Origin: Deltaproteobacteria bacterium
Lineage (GTDB): Bacteria > Desulfobacterota > UBA8473
Assembly (NCBI GenBank): GCA_030643245.1
Contig: DAOWME010000050.1
Coordinates: 1-14,213, forward strand
Direction of reading: 5' to 3'
Length of the DNA: 14,213 nucleotides
Shown: positions 6,262 to 13,439 of the stretch, in pieces
How the letters are laid out: every line of letters starts with the position of its first letter
How positions within the stretch are numbered: position 1 is the first letter of the stretch
The notes under the pieces: generated by a model
What the model saw: the letters and a program-made list of their open reading frames with translations, nothing else
What the model was told of the DNA's origin: nothing
Databases searched by the model: none
Made by a program: the position numbers and the translations under genes

Positions 6262-6305
6262 ACCCGGCTCCCCATATGCAAGATCCAAAACCTGAGGAGG
6301 AGGAT

Positions 6306-8126
6306 ATGTCCAAGAAAAAGAGGATAATGGATATTATCGTCGATAGTACTCCAATTTATCTGGAAGAAGATTCCGGATTCAATGATGTATTACGACTCTT
6401 CTCTCAGAATGATGGAATCTATATAATACCTGTCTTGAATAATCAATCTCACCCCATTGGAGTAGTATCAAAAGATAAGGTCTTTGAAGCCCTGCTTCAG
6501 GGATATGACCTCGATACCTCAATTAAAGAGGTGACCGAGAAAGACTTCGAAGTGGTGCGTGAAGATGTTCCGCTGGAGGATATATTACGCGGGCAGTCTG
6601 ATTATCGCTCTCCCTTTATTGTCGTTGATGGAACCGGAAGGTTCTCCGGGATTATTCCCCTGGATCGTCTCTTTAAATCTTGCCGGTTTGAACTCCGATC
6701 CATCCAGGATAGGTATGATGAATTGTCAAGATCGTTTGACGAAAAACTGGAGGAATCCAAGCACACGTTTTCTCTCTTTGAAAATATTCTGGACAATGCA
6801 TATGAAGGGATAGTGGTGACCGATGAAAAGGGGGTGATACGATACTGCAATCCTCAACACCTCAGTTGTATACGGAGAGAAAAAGATGAGGTCATTAATA
6901 GACATCTGAGCCTTATCAGCCCCGAATCGAGGTTATTTAAGGTCCTGGAAAGCGGAGAACCGGATATCGGGGTGCCCTTCAGAAATGATGATGGACGAGA
7001 GATGGTCGTTAACCGGGTTCCCATAAAGGAAGATGGCCGAATGATCGGTGTAATGGGGGTAATCCTTTTCAAGGATCTGACGGACTTGAAACACCTTATG
7101 CAAAGATTGAATGTGCTGGAAACTACCGTTGCACACTACAAGAATGAGCTGCAAAATGTCTGGTCATCGAGATACACAATTGAAAACATCATCGGTAACA
7201 GCAAAGCAATAGAAGATGTTCGACGCTTGGCCTTAAAGGCGGCCAAAGTTACTTCTCCTATCCTGATCCTCGGCGAAAGCGGCACAGGTAAGGAGTTATT
7301 TGCCCATGCAATTCACTATGCCAGTCCAAGAAGAAATAAACCGATGATACGGCTCGATTGTTCTGCTATTCCAAGAGACCTCCTCGAATCCGAGCTCTTC
7401 GGTTACGAAGCCGGAGCTTTTACGGGTGCGGGGAAAAAGGCAAAACCGGGCAAGTTCGAACTGGCTGATAAAGGGACGATCTTTTTGGATGAAATCGCAG
7501 ATATGCCTTTGGAGATGCAGGCAAAGCTGCTCCGGGTTCTTCAGGAAAAAGAGATCACGAGAGTTGGGGGTACGCGGCCAATAAAGGTTGATTTTCGTTT
7601 GATAAGCGCAACACATCAAAACCTTGATGAGCTGGTAAAGGCGAATGCCTTCAGGACTGATTTGTATTACAGACTGAACGTCATACGTCTTGTTATTCCT
7701 CCCTTAAGGGAGAGGAAAGAGGACATTCTTCTGCTATCCAATCATATCTTAAGAAAGATGGGTGACCAGAATGGCAAAGGAGATATCCATCTTTCAAAAG
7801 GGGTTATCGAATTGCTCCAGGAATACCATTGGCCGGGAAACGTGAGAGAACTCGGAAATATCCTTGAACGAACGGCAAATTTTGTTGAAGCAAAAACCAT
7901 AGATATTAAAGACTTACCATCATTTTTTCGAACCTCACTGAAAACAGCTCACGATCCTCCCCCGCTAAAGAGATGCGTAAGAGACGTTGAAATAGACCTC
8001 CTCGTAAGAACAATTAAATCAGTCAATGGCAATAAGGCGAAGGCGGCAAGGATTCTGGGAATCCATAGGACCGCCCTTTACAAAAAGCTGAAAAGGTTTG
8101 ACATAAACACCAGTCAGTGGTCGTAG
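6306..8126 (+). CDS. Sigma-54-dependent activator with CBS pair and PAS sensor domains
   Basis: The 606-aa protein reads in order: two CBS motifs (about 9-64 and 79-127), a short linker helix, a PAS domain (about 156-260), a coiled linker (262-290), an AAA+ sigma-54 interaction domain and a Fis-type HTH (about 565-600). The AAA+ part has Walker A GESGTGKE (323-330), the sigma-54 contact loop GAFTGA (370-375), Walker B TIFLDEIAD (391-399), the arginine-finger region FRTDLYYRLNV and HWPGNVREL. All key residues are intact. CBS pairs commonly bind adenine nucleotides or related ligands, so it may read energy state or an acyl-CoA-like signal; PAS may add a second input. There is no receiver domain. 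ATG 6306 has GAGGAGGAGG upstream; in-frame ATG 6258, overlapping the DUF35 stop, is an alternative start. Likely targets are the sigma-54 promoter at 8437 and perhaps 4595. Confidence 0.92.
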   Translation: MSKKKRIMDIIVDSTPIYLEEDSGFNDVLRLFSQNDGIYIIPVLNNQSHPIGVVSKDKVFEALLQGYDLDTSIKEVTEKDFEVVREDVPLEDILRGQSDYRSPFIVVDGTGRFSGIIPLDRLFKSCRFELRSIQDRYDELSRSFDEKLEESKHTFSLFENILDNAYEGIVVTDEKGVIRYCNPQHLSCIRREKDEVINRHLSLISPESRLFKVLESGEPDIGVPFRNDDGREMVVNRVPIKEDGRMIGVMGVILFKDLTDLKHLMQRLNVLETTVAHYKNELQNVWSSRYTIENIIGNSKAIEDVRRLALKAAKVTSPILILGESGTGKELFAHAIHYASPRRNKPMIRLDCSAIPRDLLESELFGYEAGAFTGAGKKAKPGKFELADKGTIFLDEIADMPLEMQAKLLRVLQEKEITRVGGTRPIKVDFRLISATHQNLDELVKANAFRTDLYYRLNVIRLVIPPLRERKEDILLLSNHILRKMGDQNGKGDIHLSKGVIELLQEYHWPGNVRELGNILERTANFVEAKTIDIKDLPSFFRTSLKTAHDPPPLKRCVRDVEIDLLVRTIKSVNGNKAKAARILGIHRTALYKKLKRFDINTSQWS

Positions 8127-8161
8127 TCGGCCCAGCCCTTCTTTCCCACAAGAAGTGTATC

Positions 8162-8175
8162 CATGTAGCTACATG
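8162..8175. promoter_or_regulatory. 14-bp perfect palindrome, candidate activator-binding site
   Basis: CATGTAGCTACATG is its own reverse complement, and the next bases extend a second overlapping palindrome CTACATGTAG (8169-8178). It lies 36 bases after the sigma-54 activator gene and about 265 bases upstream of the -24 element, a workable distance for an enhancer. Binding by the activator is inferred from position only. Confidence 0.4.
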
Positions 8176-8237
8176 TAGATATGCGTCATCATGGCCGCAA
8201 CGATCGGTTATTGAAGGAGGCTTTATTCTATAAACGA

Positions 8238-8268
8238 TGAAAGTGTACCCGTGGGTCTACACCTTTCA
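8238..8268. promoter_or_regulatory. Extended dyad, candidate upstream activating sequence
   Basis: TGAAAGTGTACCC (8238-8250) faces GGGTCTACACCTTTCA (8253-8268). The arms are complementary apart from a 2-base and a 1-base insertion on the right. The dyad lies about 170-200 bases upstream of the sigma-54 -24 box, in the usual range for an enhancer-binding protein. It shares little sequence with the palindrome at 8162, so both need not bind the same protein. Confidence 0.4.
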
Positions 8269-8436
8269 CTAGGATCAACTCAGTGATGCTGTGAAGATTC
8301 ACCCATAAAACCCCTGCAACCGCAATTCGGCAACCCTTTTATCATGCTCAGTTCCCCCAATTAATTGAATATGTAGTACGATCCTGCAAGGTTTGTCCCT
8401 GTGGTTGGTCTATTCATCCCCTTTCAGCCCGTAGGT

Positions 8437-8451
8437 TGGTATAGATCTTGC
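8437..8451 (+). promoter_or_regulatory. Sigma-54 promoter for iorA-iorB-acyl-CoA dehydrogenases
   Basis: TTGGTATAGATCTTGCC contains GG at 8438-8439 and GC at 8450-8451 with exactly 10 bases between, and a full TTGC -12 element. The -24 half is TTGGTA against the consensus TTGGCA. The predicted start is near 8463, leaving a leader of about 227 bases before iorA. The gene just upstream encodes a complete sigma-54 activator, which supports the call. Confidence 0.6.
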
Positions 8452-8602
8452 CATAGAAGATGATCAATACAATTGCGCCCTGACTCCTCCTCCTGACCTA
8501 TCCCTCTCTTTTTCTCTTCTTGTGAAATCGGAAGCAGTTTCCACTCTTTTTTGGTACTCCGGTTTTCAATATTCAGGTTTTAGATCTTGTATTTTCCTCT
8601 TC

Positions 8603-8623
8603 TGACACCTGACACCTGACACC
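8603..8623. repeat. Three tandem TGACACC heptamers
   Basis: TGACACC occurs three times without a gap in the iorA leader, 67 bases before the start codon. It may be a slippage array or leader-RNA element; no function is evident. Confidence 0.7.
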
Positions 8624-8638
8624 GAAAAGCCATGTGAG

Positions 8639-8653
8639 GGGTGATTTTCACCC
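8639..8653 (+). promoter_or_regulatory. Hairpin in the iorA leader
   Basis: GGGTGA and TCACCC pair around a TTT loop, 36 bases upstream of the iorA start codon. No T-run follows, so it is not a normal terminator. It could affect message stability or translation. Confidence 0.3.
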
Positions 8654-8689
8654 ACGGCACCCACCCATAAACTGATTGAGGTATTGACC

Positions 8690-10501
8690 ATGAGGAGACT
8701 TCTATCCGGAAACGAGGCATTTGCTCGTGGCGCTTACGAAAGCGGCGTACGGGTTACCACTGCTTATCCCGGAACACCCAGTACGGAGATTGCCGAAACA
8801 ATCTCTACTGAGTATCCGGACATCTATGTGGAGTGGTCGACAAACGAAAAGGTAGCTTTTGACGTAGCATTTGGAGCGTCATGGGCTGGAGCAAGAGCTA
8901 TTGTGGCTATGAAACAATACGGCGTCAATGTGGCATCCGACTCCCTGCTCAGGTCTCCCTATATCGGAGTGGGAGGCGGCTTTGTGATAATAAATTCAGA
9001 AGACGTAGGCATGTTCAGTTCCGGGAGTGAGCAAGACTATCGATATTATGGAAAGCTTACCTTAATCCCCGTGCTTAACCCATCCGATAGTCAGGAAGCC
9101 AAAGATTACGTAGGGGTAGCCTTGCAGATCAGCGAAGATTACAATACCCCTGTTATGTTGCGGAGTACCACGAGGCTCTCTCACTGCAAAGGGGTTGTTC
9201 AATGCCATGAGAGGGTAGAGAAAGAGCCTATCGGGTTTCCTGATGATGGCAGATTCAGGGGCATTGCAAATCCCCCGGCCTTGCAGCGTCACTATCAACT
9301 TATTGAGAGGTTTCATAGACTCAGCTCGTTTGCCGAGCACACAGAACTGAATAGGATAGAATGGGGGGACAAAAAGGTAGGGATTATATCGAGTGGTTTC
9401 CCGTATCAGTATGCAAGAATGGTAATGCCATCCGCATCCTTTTTAAAACTCGGCATGATCCACCCTCTGCCGGTCCGTTTGATCCAAGACTTTGCCTCTG
9501 AGGTCGAAATGCTCGTGGTAGTTGAGGAACTGGAACCTTTTCTCGAAGAGCACATCCGCTCATTGGGACTGAATGTTGTGGGAAAGGAAATAATCCCCAG
9601 GGTTGGAGAGCTTTCTATAGAGATTTTAGAAGAGAGCCTTTCAAAAGTGATACCCGAGATCAAGTCATCAAACGCAAAAGAGATCCAGGGGGTTTCGATA
9701 GACACGAAGGATCTGATCCCGAGGACATCGACGATGTGCGCCGGTTGCCCACATAGAGGGGCTATGTACACATTGAATAAACTCGACTTGATTGCGACCG
9801 GCGATATCGGATGTTATGCTTTTGGTATCCACGCCCCTTGGAGCGCTTTGGACACCGTGGTTTGTATGGGTGCAAGTATCGGAAACGCATTGGGAATTGA
9901 AAACGCACAGAGGACCATGATCGACAAATCCATGACCTTGCCGGTTGTTGCCGTGATCGGAGACTCTACCTTTATTCACGCAGGAATCCCGGAATTGGTT
10001 AATGCGGTATACAATAAAGGAACGATAACCGTTTTGATTCTCGATAATTCCACAACAGGAACAACGGGGCTTCAAGATCATGCTGGGACCGGAGTGACGT
10101 TGGTGAAGGAAGAGACAAAGGCATTGGATATAGAGAGACTTTGCCGGGCCGTGGGTATTGAACGGGTCAATCAAGTGGATTCATTCGACCTGGAGTTACT
10201 CGAAGAGACGCTAAAGGAAGCACTGCTTGCAGATGAACTGTCAGTAATCATTTCAAATAGGCCGTGTGCATTACTCCCACAGGCGGAAAAACATCCGGCG
10301 GTTCTCGTAGATGAAACGTGCACCGGGTGCAAGTTGTGTAATGCATTGAACTGTCCTTCACTGATGTTCGACCTTACACAAACTGCAGTTGAAGGGAATG
10401 AGAAGAAATCGTGGAAGGCTCATATTGATCCTATTACCTGTGTGGGCTGTTCCCTATGTGTCCAAGTATGCCCTGTGGGGGCGATAAGAGCTCCCCAATA
10501 A
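8690..10501 (+). CDS. iorA: Indolepyruvate:ferredoxin oxidoreductase alpha-type subunit
   Basis: This 603-aa protein has the IorA layout. The N-terminal pyrimidine-binding half carries TAYPGTPSTEIAE (24-36) and EWSTNEKVAFDVAFGAS (48-64). The ThDP-binding half has CAGCPHRG (350-357), GDIGCYAFG (371-379), GDSTFIHAGIPELVNAVYN (424-442) and LDNSTTGTTGLQDH (451-464). The C-terminal ferredoxin domain has two four-cysteine clusters (Cys544/547/550/555 and 584/587/590/594). With IorB it oxidatively decarboxylates an aryl- or other 2-keto acid to an acyl-CoA, CO2 and reduced ferredoxin, in the cytoplasm and under anoxic conditions. ATG 8690 is favoured because GAGG lies 8 bases upstream; an in-frame TTG at 8684 is too close to it. 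Placement with acyl-CoA dehydrogenases suggests acid or amino-acid catabolism, but the true keto acid is not readable. Confidence 0.92.
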   Translation: MRRLLSGNEAFARGAYESGVRVTTAYPGTPSTEIAETISTEYPDIYVEWSTNEKVAFDVAFGASWAGARAIVAMKQYGVNVASDSLLRSPYIGVGGGFVIINSEDVGMFSSGSEQDYRYYGKLTLIPVLNPSDSQEAKDYVGVALQISEDYNTPVMLRSTTRLSHCKGVVQCHERVEKEPIGFPDDGRFRGIANPPALQRHYQLIERFHRLSSFAEHTELNRIEWGDKKVGIISSGFPYQYARMVMPSASFLKLGMIHPLPVRLIQDFASEVEMLVVVEELEPFLEEHIRSLGLNVVGKEIIPRVGELSIEILEESLSKVIPEIKSSNAKEIQGVSIDTKDLIPRTSTMCAGCPHRGAMYTLNKLDLIATGDIGCYAFGIHAPWSALDTVVCMGASIGNALGIENAQRTMIDKSMTLPVVAVIGDSTFIHAGIPELVNAVYNKGTITVLILDNSTTGTTGLQDHAGTGVTLVKEETKALDIERLCRAVGIERVNQVDSFDLELLEETLKEALLADELSVIISNRPCALLPQAEKHPAVLVDETCTGCKLCNALNCPSLMFDLTQTAVEGNEKKSWKAHIDPITCVGCSLCVQVCPVGAIRAPQ

Positions 10502-10523
10502 AGAAAGCGTGTAGGTGCTAGCA

Positions 10524-11120
10524 GTGAATGATACGACAAACATACTGGCAGTCGGAGTAGGCGGACAGGGTATACTGTTGGCAACGGATATTCTAGCTGA
10601 AGTTGCCTTAGCAGAAGGCCTCGACGTGAAAAAGTCTGAGATTCATGGAATGGCGCAGCGAGGCGGTATTGTAACGTCCCATGTTTCTTTTGGAAGGAAG
10701 GTTTATTCACCACTGATAAGAAGGGGTGGCGCTCACCTGGTTTTGGCCTTTGAGGAGATGGAGGCCTTAAGGGCCTTTGCTTTCTTGAACGCCGGAGGCA
10801 AGATGATAGTGAATACACAGCGTATTATTCCTCCTGTGGTTTCTTCAGGTCTGGCTGAATATCCTTCTAATATCATGTCCAGATTGAAAGCAACCTCACG
10901 AACCATTGTCGATATGGATGCCTTGAAAATGGCCATCGAGTTGGGAAATCCTCGCCTGGTCAGTACGATTCTCTTAGGGGGGTTGTCTCTCTTCTTGAAC
11001 TTTGATCAGAAGGCATGGGAAGAGAAGATAAAAGAGGGGGTCCCAAGACGCACAGCAGCGCTAAATGTGGACGCCTTTAGAGAAGGGAGGAGGTTATTGA
11101 ATGGATATAGAATTCACTGA
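10524..11120 (+). CDS. iorB: Indolepyruvate:ferredoxin oxidoreductase beta-type subunit
   Basis: This protein of about 198 aa has the pyruvate ferredoxin/flavodoxin oxidoreductase gamma-type fold: NILAVGVGGQGILLATDIL near the N-terminus and the signature EIHGMAQRGGIVTSHVSFG. These are the classic IorB motifs, and the length is normal. It supplies the small subunit of the ketoacid oxidoreductase with IorA, whose gene ends 22 bases upstream. Starts are GTG: 10524 has AGG 8 bases upstream, while 10515 is an alternative with a poorer site. Its last 20 bases overlap the original start of the first acyl-CoA dehydrogenase (ATG 11101), and GGGAGGAGG inside its end is that gene's ribosome-binding site. 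Confidence 0.9.
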   Translation: MNDTTNILAVGVGGQGILLATDILAEVALAEGLDVKKSEIHGMAQRGGIVTSHVSFGRKVYSPLIRRGGAHLVLAFEEMEALRAFAFLNAGGKMIVNTQRIIPPVVSSGLAEYPSNIMSRLKATSRTIVDMDALKMAIELGNPRLVSTILLGGLSLFLNFDQKAWEEKIKEGVPRRTAALNVDAFREGRRLLNGYRIH

Positions 11121-11142
11121 AGAGCAGAAGATGTTATAGGAA
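11101..11142 (+). other. Original start of ACAD1 with in-frame amber at codon 13
   Basis: ATG 11101 has GGGAGGAGG upstream at 7-base spacing and begins MDIEFTEEQKML, identical to the downstream twin. Codon 13 (11137-11139) is TAG, where the twin has CAG (Gln). One C-to-T change explains it. The frame is otherwise continuous to 12240. Confidence 0.9.
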
Positions 11143-12240
11143 ATGGTGAGAAGACTTGCCAGAGAAAAGATTGCTCCGATGCTTCCCGAACTCAAGAAAA
11201 TGGATTCTTTTTCTCATGAGCTGCTTGATCTTCTCAACAAGAATGGAATTCTAGCCGTACTTGTCCCTGAGGAGTTTGGAGGGCCAGGGGGTGGCGTTGT
11301 TTCATCGTGTATCGTTGCAGAGGGGTTGGGTCAGGTTTATCCTGCAGTATTGGGTATACTGGCAGGTCCCTACCTGACTACTGAATTAATTCTGGCTGGT
11401 GGAACTAAAGAGATAAAAGAGAAGTACCTCACAGAATTAGCCGAAGGAAAAATCCAGCTGGCCAGCTCTTTGACGGAACCGGAAGCCGGATCTGATGCTG
11501 CAGCGATAAGAACGAGGGCGATTAAAGACGGTGATTACTATGTAATAAATGGTGTGAAGCAGTTTACAACAGGTGGCGGAATAGCGGATTTCTACTGCGT
11601 ATTCGCTAAAACGGATCCTGAAAAGGGCTATGAGGGAATCTCTGCCTTTATTGTGGGAGCGGACTCCGATGGATTAACCATAGGTAAAAAGGAAGACATG
11701 ATGGGCATGAGGGGGATGCAAACCACACAAGTAATTTATGAGGATGTTAGGGTTCCAAAGGGTAATATGCTCGGCCCTGAAGGAAGAGGTTTCTATATTG
11801 CCATGGAAGGCTTCGACCACTCTCGTCCTTTTGTAGGGGCGCTTGCTGTGGGGCTTGCCCAGGGCGCTTTTGACCATGCTGTAAGATATGCTAAGGAAAG
11901 GGTAACATTCGGAAAGCCGATAGCACAACATCAGGCTATTCAATTTATGCTTGCGGATATGGCCACCCAGATTGAGACAGCTAGAGCGCTCATATACAAA
12001 ACTGCCGTAATGTGTGACACAAAGGCAAAGGACACGCCAAAGTTTGCGTCGATGTCGAAGTACTTTGCTACAGATATGGCGATGAAGATTACTACCGATG
12101 CTGTACAAATATTTGGGGGTTATGGTTATATGAAGGATTATCCGGTGGAGAGTTTTATGCGTGACGCAAAGATCATGCAAATACTTGACGGGACGAATCA
12201 GATCCACCGAATGGTTGTGGCAGCTAACATACTCGCATAA
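11143..12240 (+). CDS. Acyl-CoA dehydrogenase 1, N-terminus cut off by an amber codon
   Basis: From ATG 11143 a 365-aa frame remains. It has the FAD acyl-CoA dehydrogenase order: an N-terminal helical domain, LTEPEAGSDAAAI and GVKQFTTGGG in the beta domain, then RVTFGKPI, QIFGGYGYMKDYPVESFMRDAK and ILDGTNQIHR. The reaction is alpha,beta-dehydrogenation of an acyl-CoA, passing electrons to an electron-transfer flavoprotein. Asp stands where short/medium-chain enzymes usually have the catalytic Glu (ExGTxxI), at conceptual residue 363. About 14 residues of the first helix are missing if translation begins here, and ATG 11143 has only AGGA one base away, so initiation would be poor. Either the gene is newly dead, or it is rescued by reinitiation or amber suppression. 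The rest shows no decay, so inactivation is recent or the protein is still made. Confidence 0.85.
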   Translation: MVRRLAREKIAPMLPELKKMDSFSHELLDLLNKNGILAVLVPEEFGGPGGGVVSSCIVAEGLGQVYPAVLGILAGPYLTTELILAGGTKEIKEKYLTELAEGKIQLASSLTEPEAGSDAAAIRTRAIKDGDYYVINGVKQFTTGGGIADFYCVFAKTDPEKGYEGISAFIVGADSDGLTIGKKEDMMGMRGMQTTQVIYEDVRVPKGNMLGPEGRGFYIAMEGFDHSRPFVGALAVGLAQGAFDHAVRYAKERVTFGKPIAQHQAIQFMLADMATQIETARALIYKTAVMCDTKAKDTPKFASMSKYFATDMAMKITTDAVQIFGGYGYMKDYPVESFMRDAKIMQILDGTNQIHRMVVAANILA

Positions 12241-12260
12241 TTAAAAAGGGAGGTTATTGA

Positions 12261-13400
12261 ATGGATATAGAATTCACTGAAGAGCAGAAGATGTTACAGG
12301 AAATGGTTGGAAGGCTTGCCCGAGAAAAGATTGCTCCGATGCTTCCTGAACTCAACAAGAAAGATACTTTTTCTCCGGAACTGCTTGACCTTCTCAAGAA
12401 GAACGGACTTCTCGCCATACTTGTCCCTGAGGAGTTTGGAGGGCCGGGAGGAGGGGTTGTCTCCGCATGCATCGTTGGAGAGGAACTGAGTAAAGTTTAT
12501 CCTTCAGCATTGGCTATCCTGGGAGGTCATTACCTGGCTACCGAATTTATTGCAGTCGGCGGAAGTAAGGAGATACATGAGAAATACCTCACCCGGATAA
12601 GTGAAGGATACACACTTGTAACGACCAGCCTCACGGAACCGGAAGCCGGATCTGATGCCGCTGCCATAAAAACGAGGGCGATCAGAGATGGCGACTATTA
12701 TGTGATAAACGGTGTCAAGCAGTTCACATCGAACGCGGGAGTTGCGGAGCTTCACTGCTCATTTGCCGTAACCGATCCCGAAAAGGGGTACGGGGGGATT
12801 TCCGCCTTTATTGTGGAAAGCGACACAGATGGATTAATAGTAGGTAAAGTAGAGGACATGATGGGTATGAGAGGCGTGCATTCAGCACAGCTCATCTATG
12901 AAGATGTCAGGGTCTCAAAGGATAATATGGTTGGCCCTGAAGGAAAAGGTTTCTATATTGCTATGGAAGGCTTCGATCACTCTCGTCCTATTATAGGCGC
13001 CCAGGCTGTGGGTCTTGCCCAGGGTGCTTTTGACCATGCCGTAAGATATGCCAAGGAACGAGTGACATTCGGAAAACCGATAGCACAGCATCAAGCCATT
13101 CAGTTTATGCTTGCCGACATGGCTACCCAGATTGAGGCAGCCAGAGCGCTCGTATATAAAACTGCGGTAATGTGTGACACAAAAGCAAAGGATGCCTCAA
13201 AGTTTGCATCCATGTCGAAGTACTTTGCTTCAGATATGGCAATGAAGGTTACTACCGATGCCGTGCAAATATTCGGTGGTTATGGCTATATGAAAGATTA
13301 TCCGGTGGAAAGTTTTATGCGTGATGCAAAGCTCACCCAACTCTATGATGGGACCAACCAGATCCATCGAATGGTTGTCGTATCTAATATACTTAAGTGA
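12261..13400 (+). CDS. Acyl-CoA dehydrogenase 2
   Basis: This intact 379-aa flavoprotein has the complete family layout: VPEEFGGPGGG (55-65), LTEPEAGSDAAAIKTRA (124-140), GVKQFTSNAG (151-160), AMEGFDHSRP (234-243), ERVTFGKPI (266-274), QIFGGYGYMKDYPVE (336-350) and LYDGTNQIHR (361-370). It oxidises an acyl-CoA to the enoyl-CoA. Asp363 replaces the usual catalytic Glu of the YEGT motif, and FDHSRP replaces the more common LxxGR, so the substrate may not be a plain straight-chain acyl-CoA (inference). The ribosome-binding site GGGAGG lies 7 bases from ATG 12261. The gene follows its duplicated twin by 20 bases, and no ETF gene lies in the window. Substrate unknown; branched-chain, cyclic or aryl-propionyl CoA esters are the alternatives. 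Confidence 0.93.
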   Translation: MDIEFTEEQKMLQEMVGRLAREKIAPMLPELNKKDTFSPELLDLLKKNGLLAILVPEEFGGPGGGVVSACIVGEELSKVYPSALAILGGHYLATEFIAVGGSKEIHEKYLTRISEGYTLVTTSLTEPEAGSDAAAIKTRAIRDGDYYVINGVKQFTSNAGVAELHCSFAVTDPEKGYGGISAFIVESDTDGLIVGKVEDMMGMRGVHSAQLIYEDVRVSKDNMVGPEGKGFYIAMEGFDHSRPIIGAQAVGLAQGAFDHAVRYAKERVTFGKPIAQHQAIQFMLADMATQIEAARALVYKTAVMCDTKAKDASKFASMSKYFASDMAMKVTTDAVQIFGGYGYMKDYPVESFMRDAKLTQLYDGTNQIHRMVVVSNILK

Positions 13401-13439
13401 TTAACGCGGCTTTGTCAGGCCAAGTCCTTTCTTCCCTGA

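Larger units (their letters stand above)
8127..8683. other. 557-bp regulatory intergenic region, no gene
   Basis: No coding frame with family resemblance or a proper ribosome-binding site is present on either strand. The stretch holds two dyads (8162, 8238), a sigma-54 promoter (8437), a heptamer array (8603) and a leader hairpin (8639). A long control region between an activator gene and a divergent-free downstream operon is typical of enhancer-dependent promoters. No convincing terminator follows the activator gene. Confidence 0.6.
11085..13400 (+). repeat. Tandem duplication of an acyl-CoA dehydrogenase gene
   Basis: Copy 1 (11085-12240) and copy 2 (12248-13400) align end to end with 379 codons each, counting the amber. 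The start regions are almost identical in DNA: GGGAGG(AGG)TTATTGA, then ATGGATATAGAATTCACTGA. In copy 1, GGGAGGAGGTTATTGA is also the coding end of iorB; in copy 2 it survives as a non-coding ribosome-binding site. The duplicated unit therefore carried the last bases of iorB. Divergence is greatest at residues 60-215 and least in the C-terminal half. Confidence 0.85.

Noticed and set aside
6162..6305. In-frame upstream extension of the sigma-54 activator
   Set aside because: The extension overlaps the DUF35 gene and encodes unrelated residues; the strong GAGGAGGAGG before ATG 6306 and the family-like start decide against it. ATG 6258 stays possible.
8237..8272. 11-codon frame after GGAGG (MKVYPWVYTFH)
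   Set aside because: The ribosome-binding site is about 15 bases away and the same bases form a regulatory dyad; chance is the simpler view.
11137..11139. Genome-wide TAG recoding as pyrrolysine
   Set aside because: The activator gene ends naturally in TAG at 8124-8126 and no pyl genes are in view, so only a local readthrough remains open.
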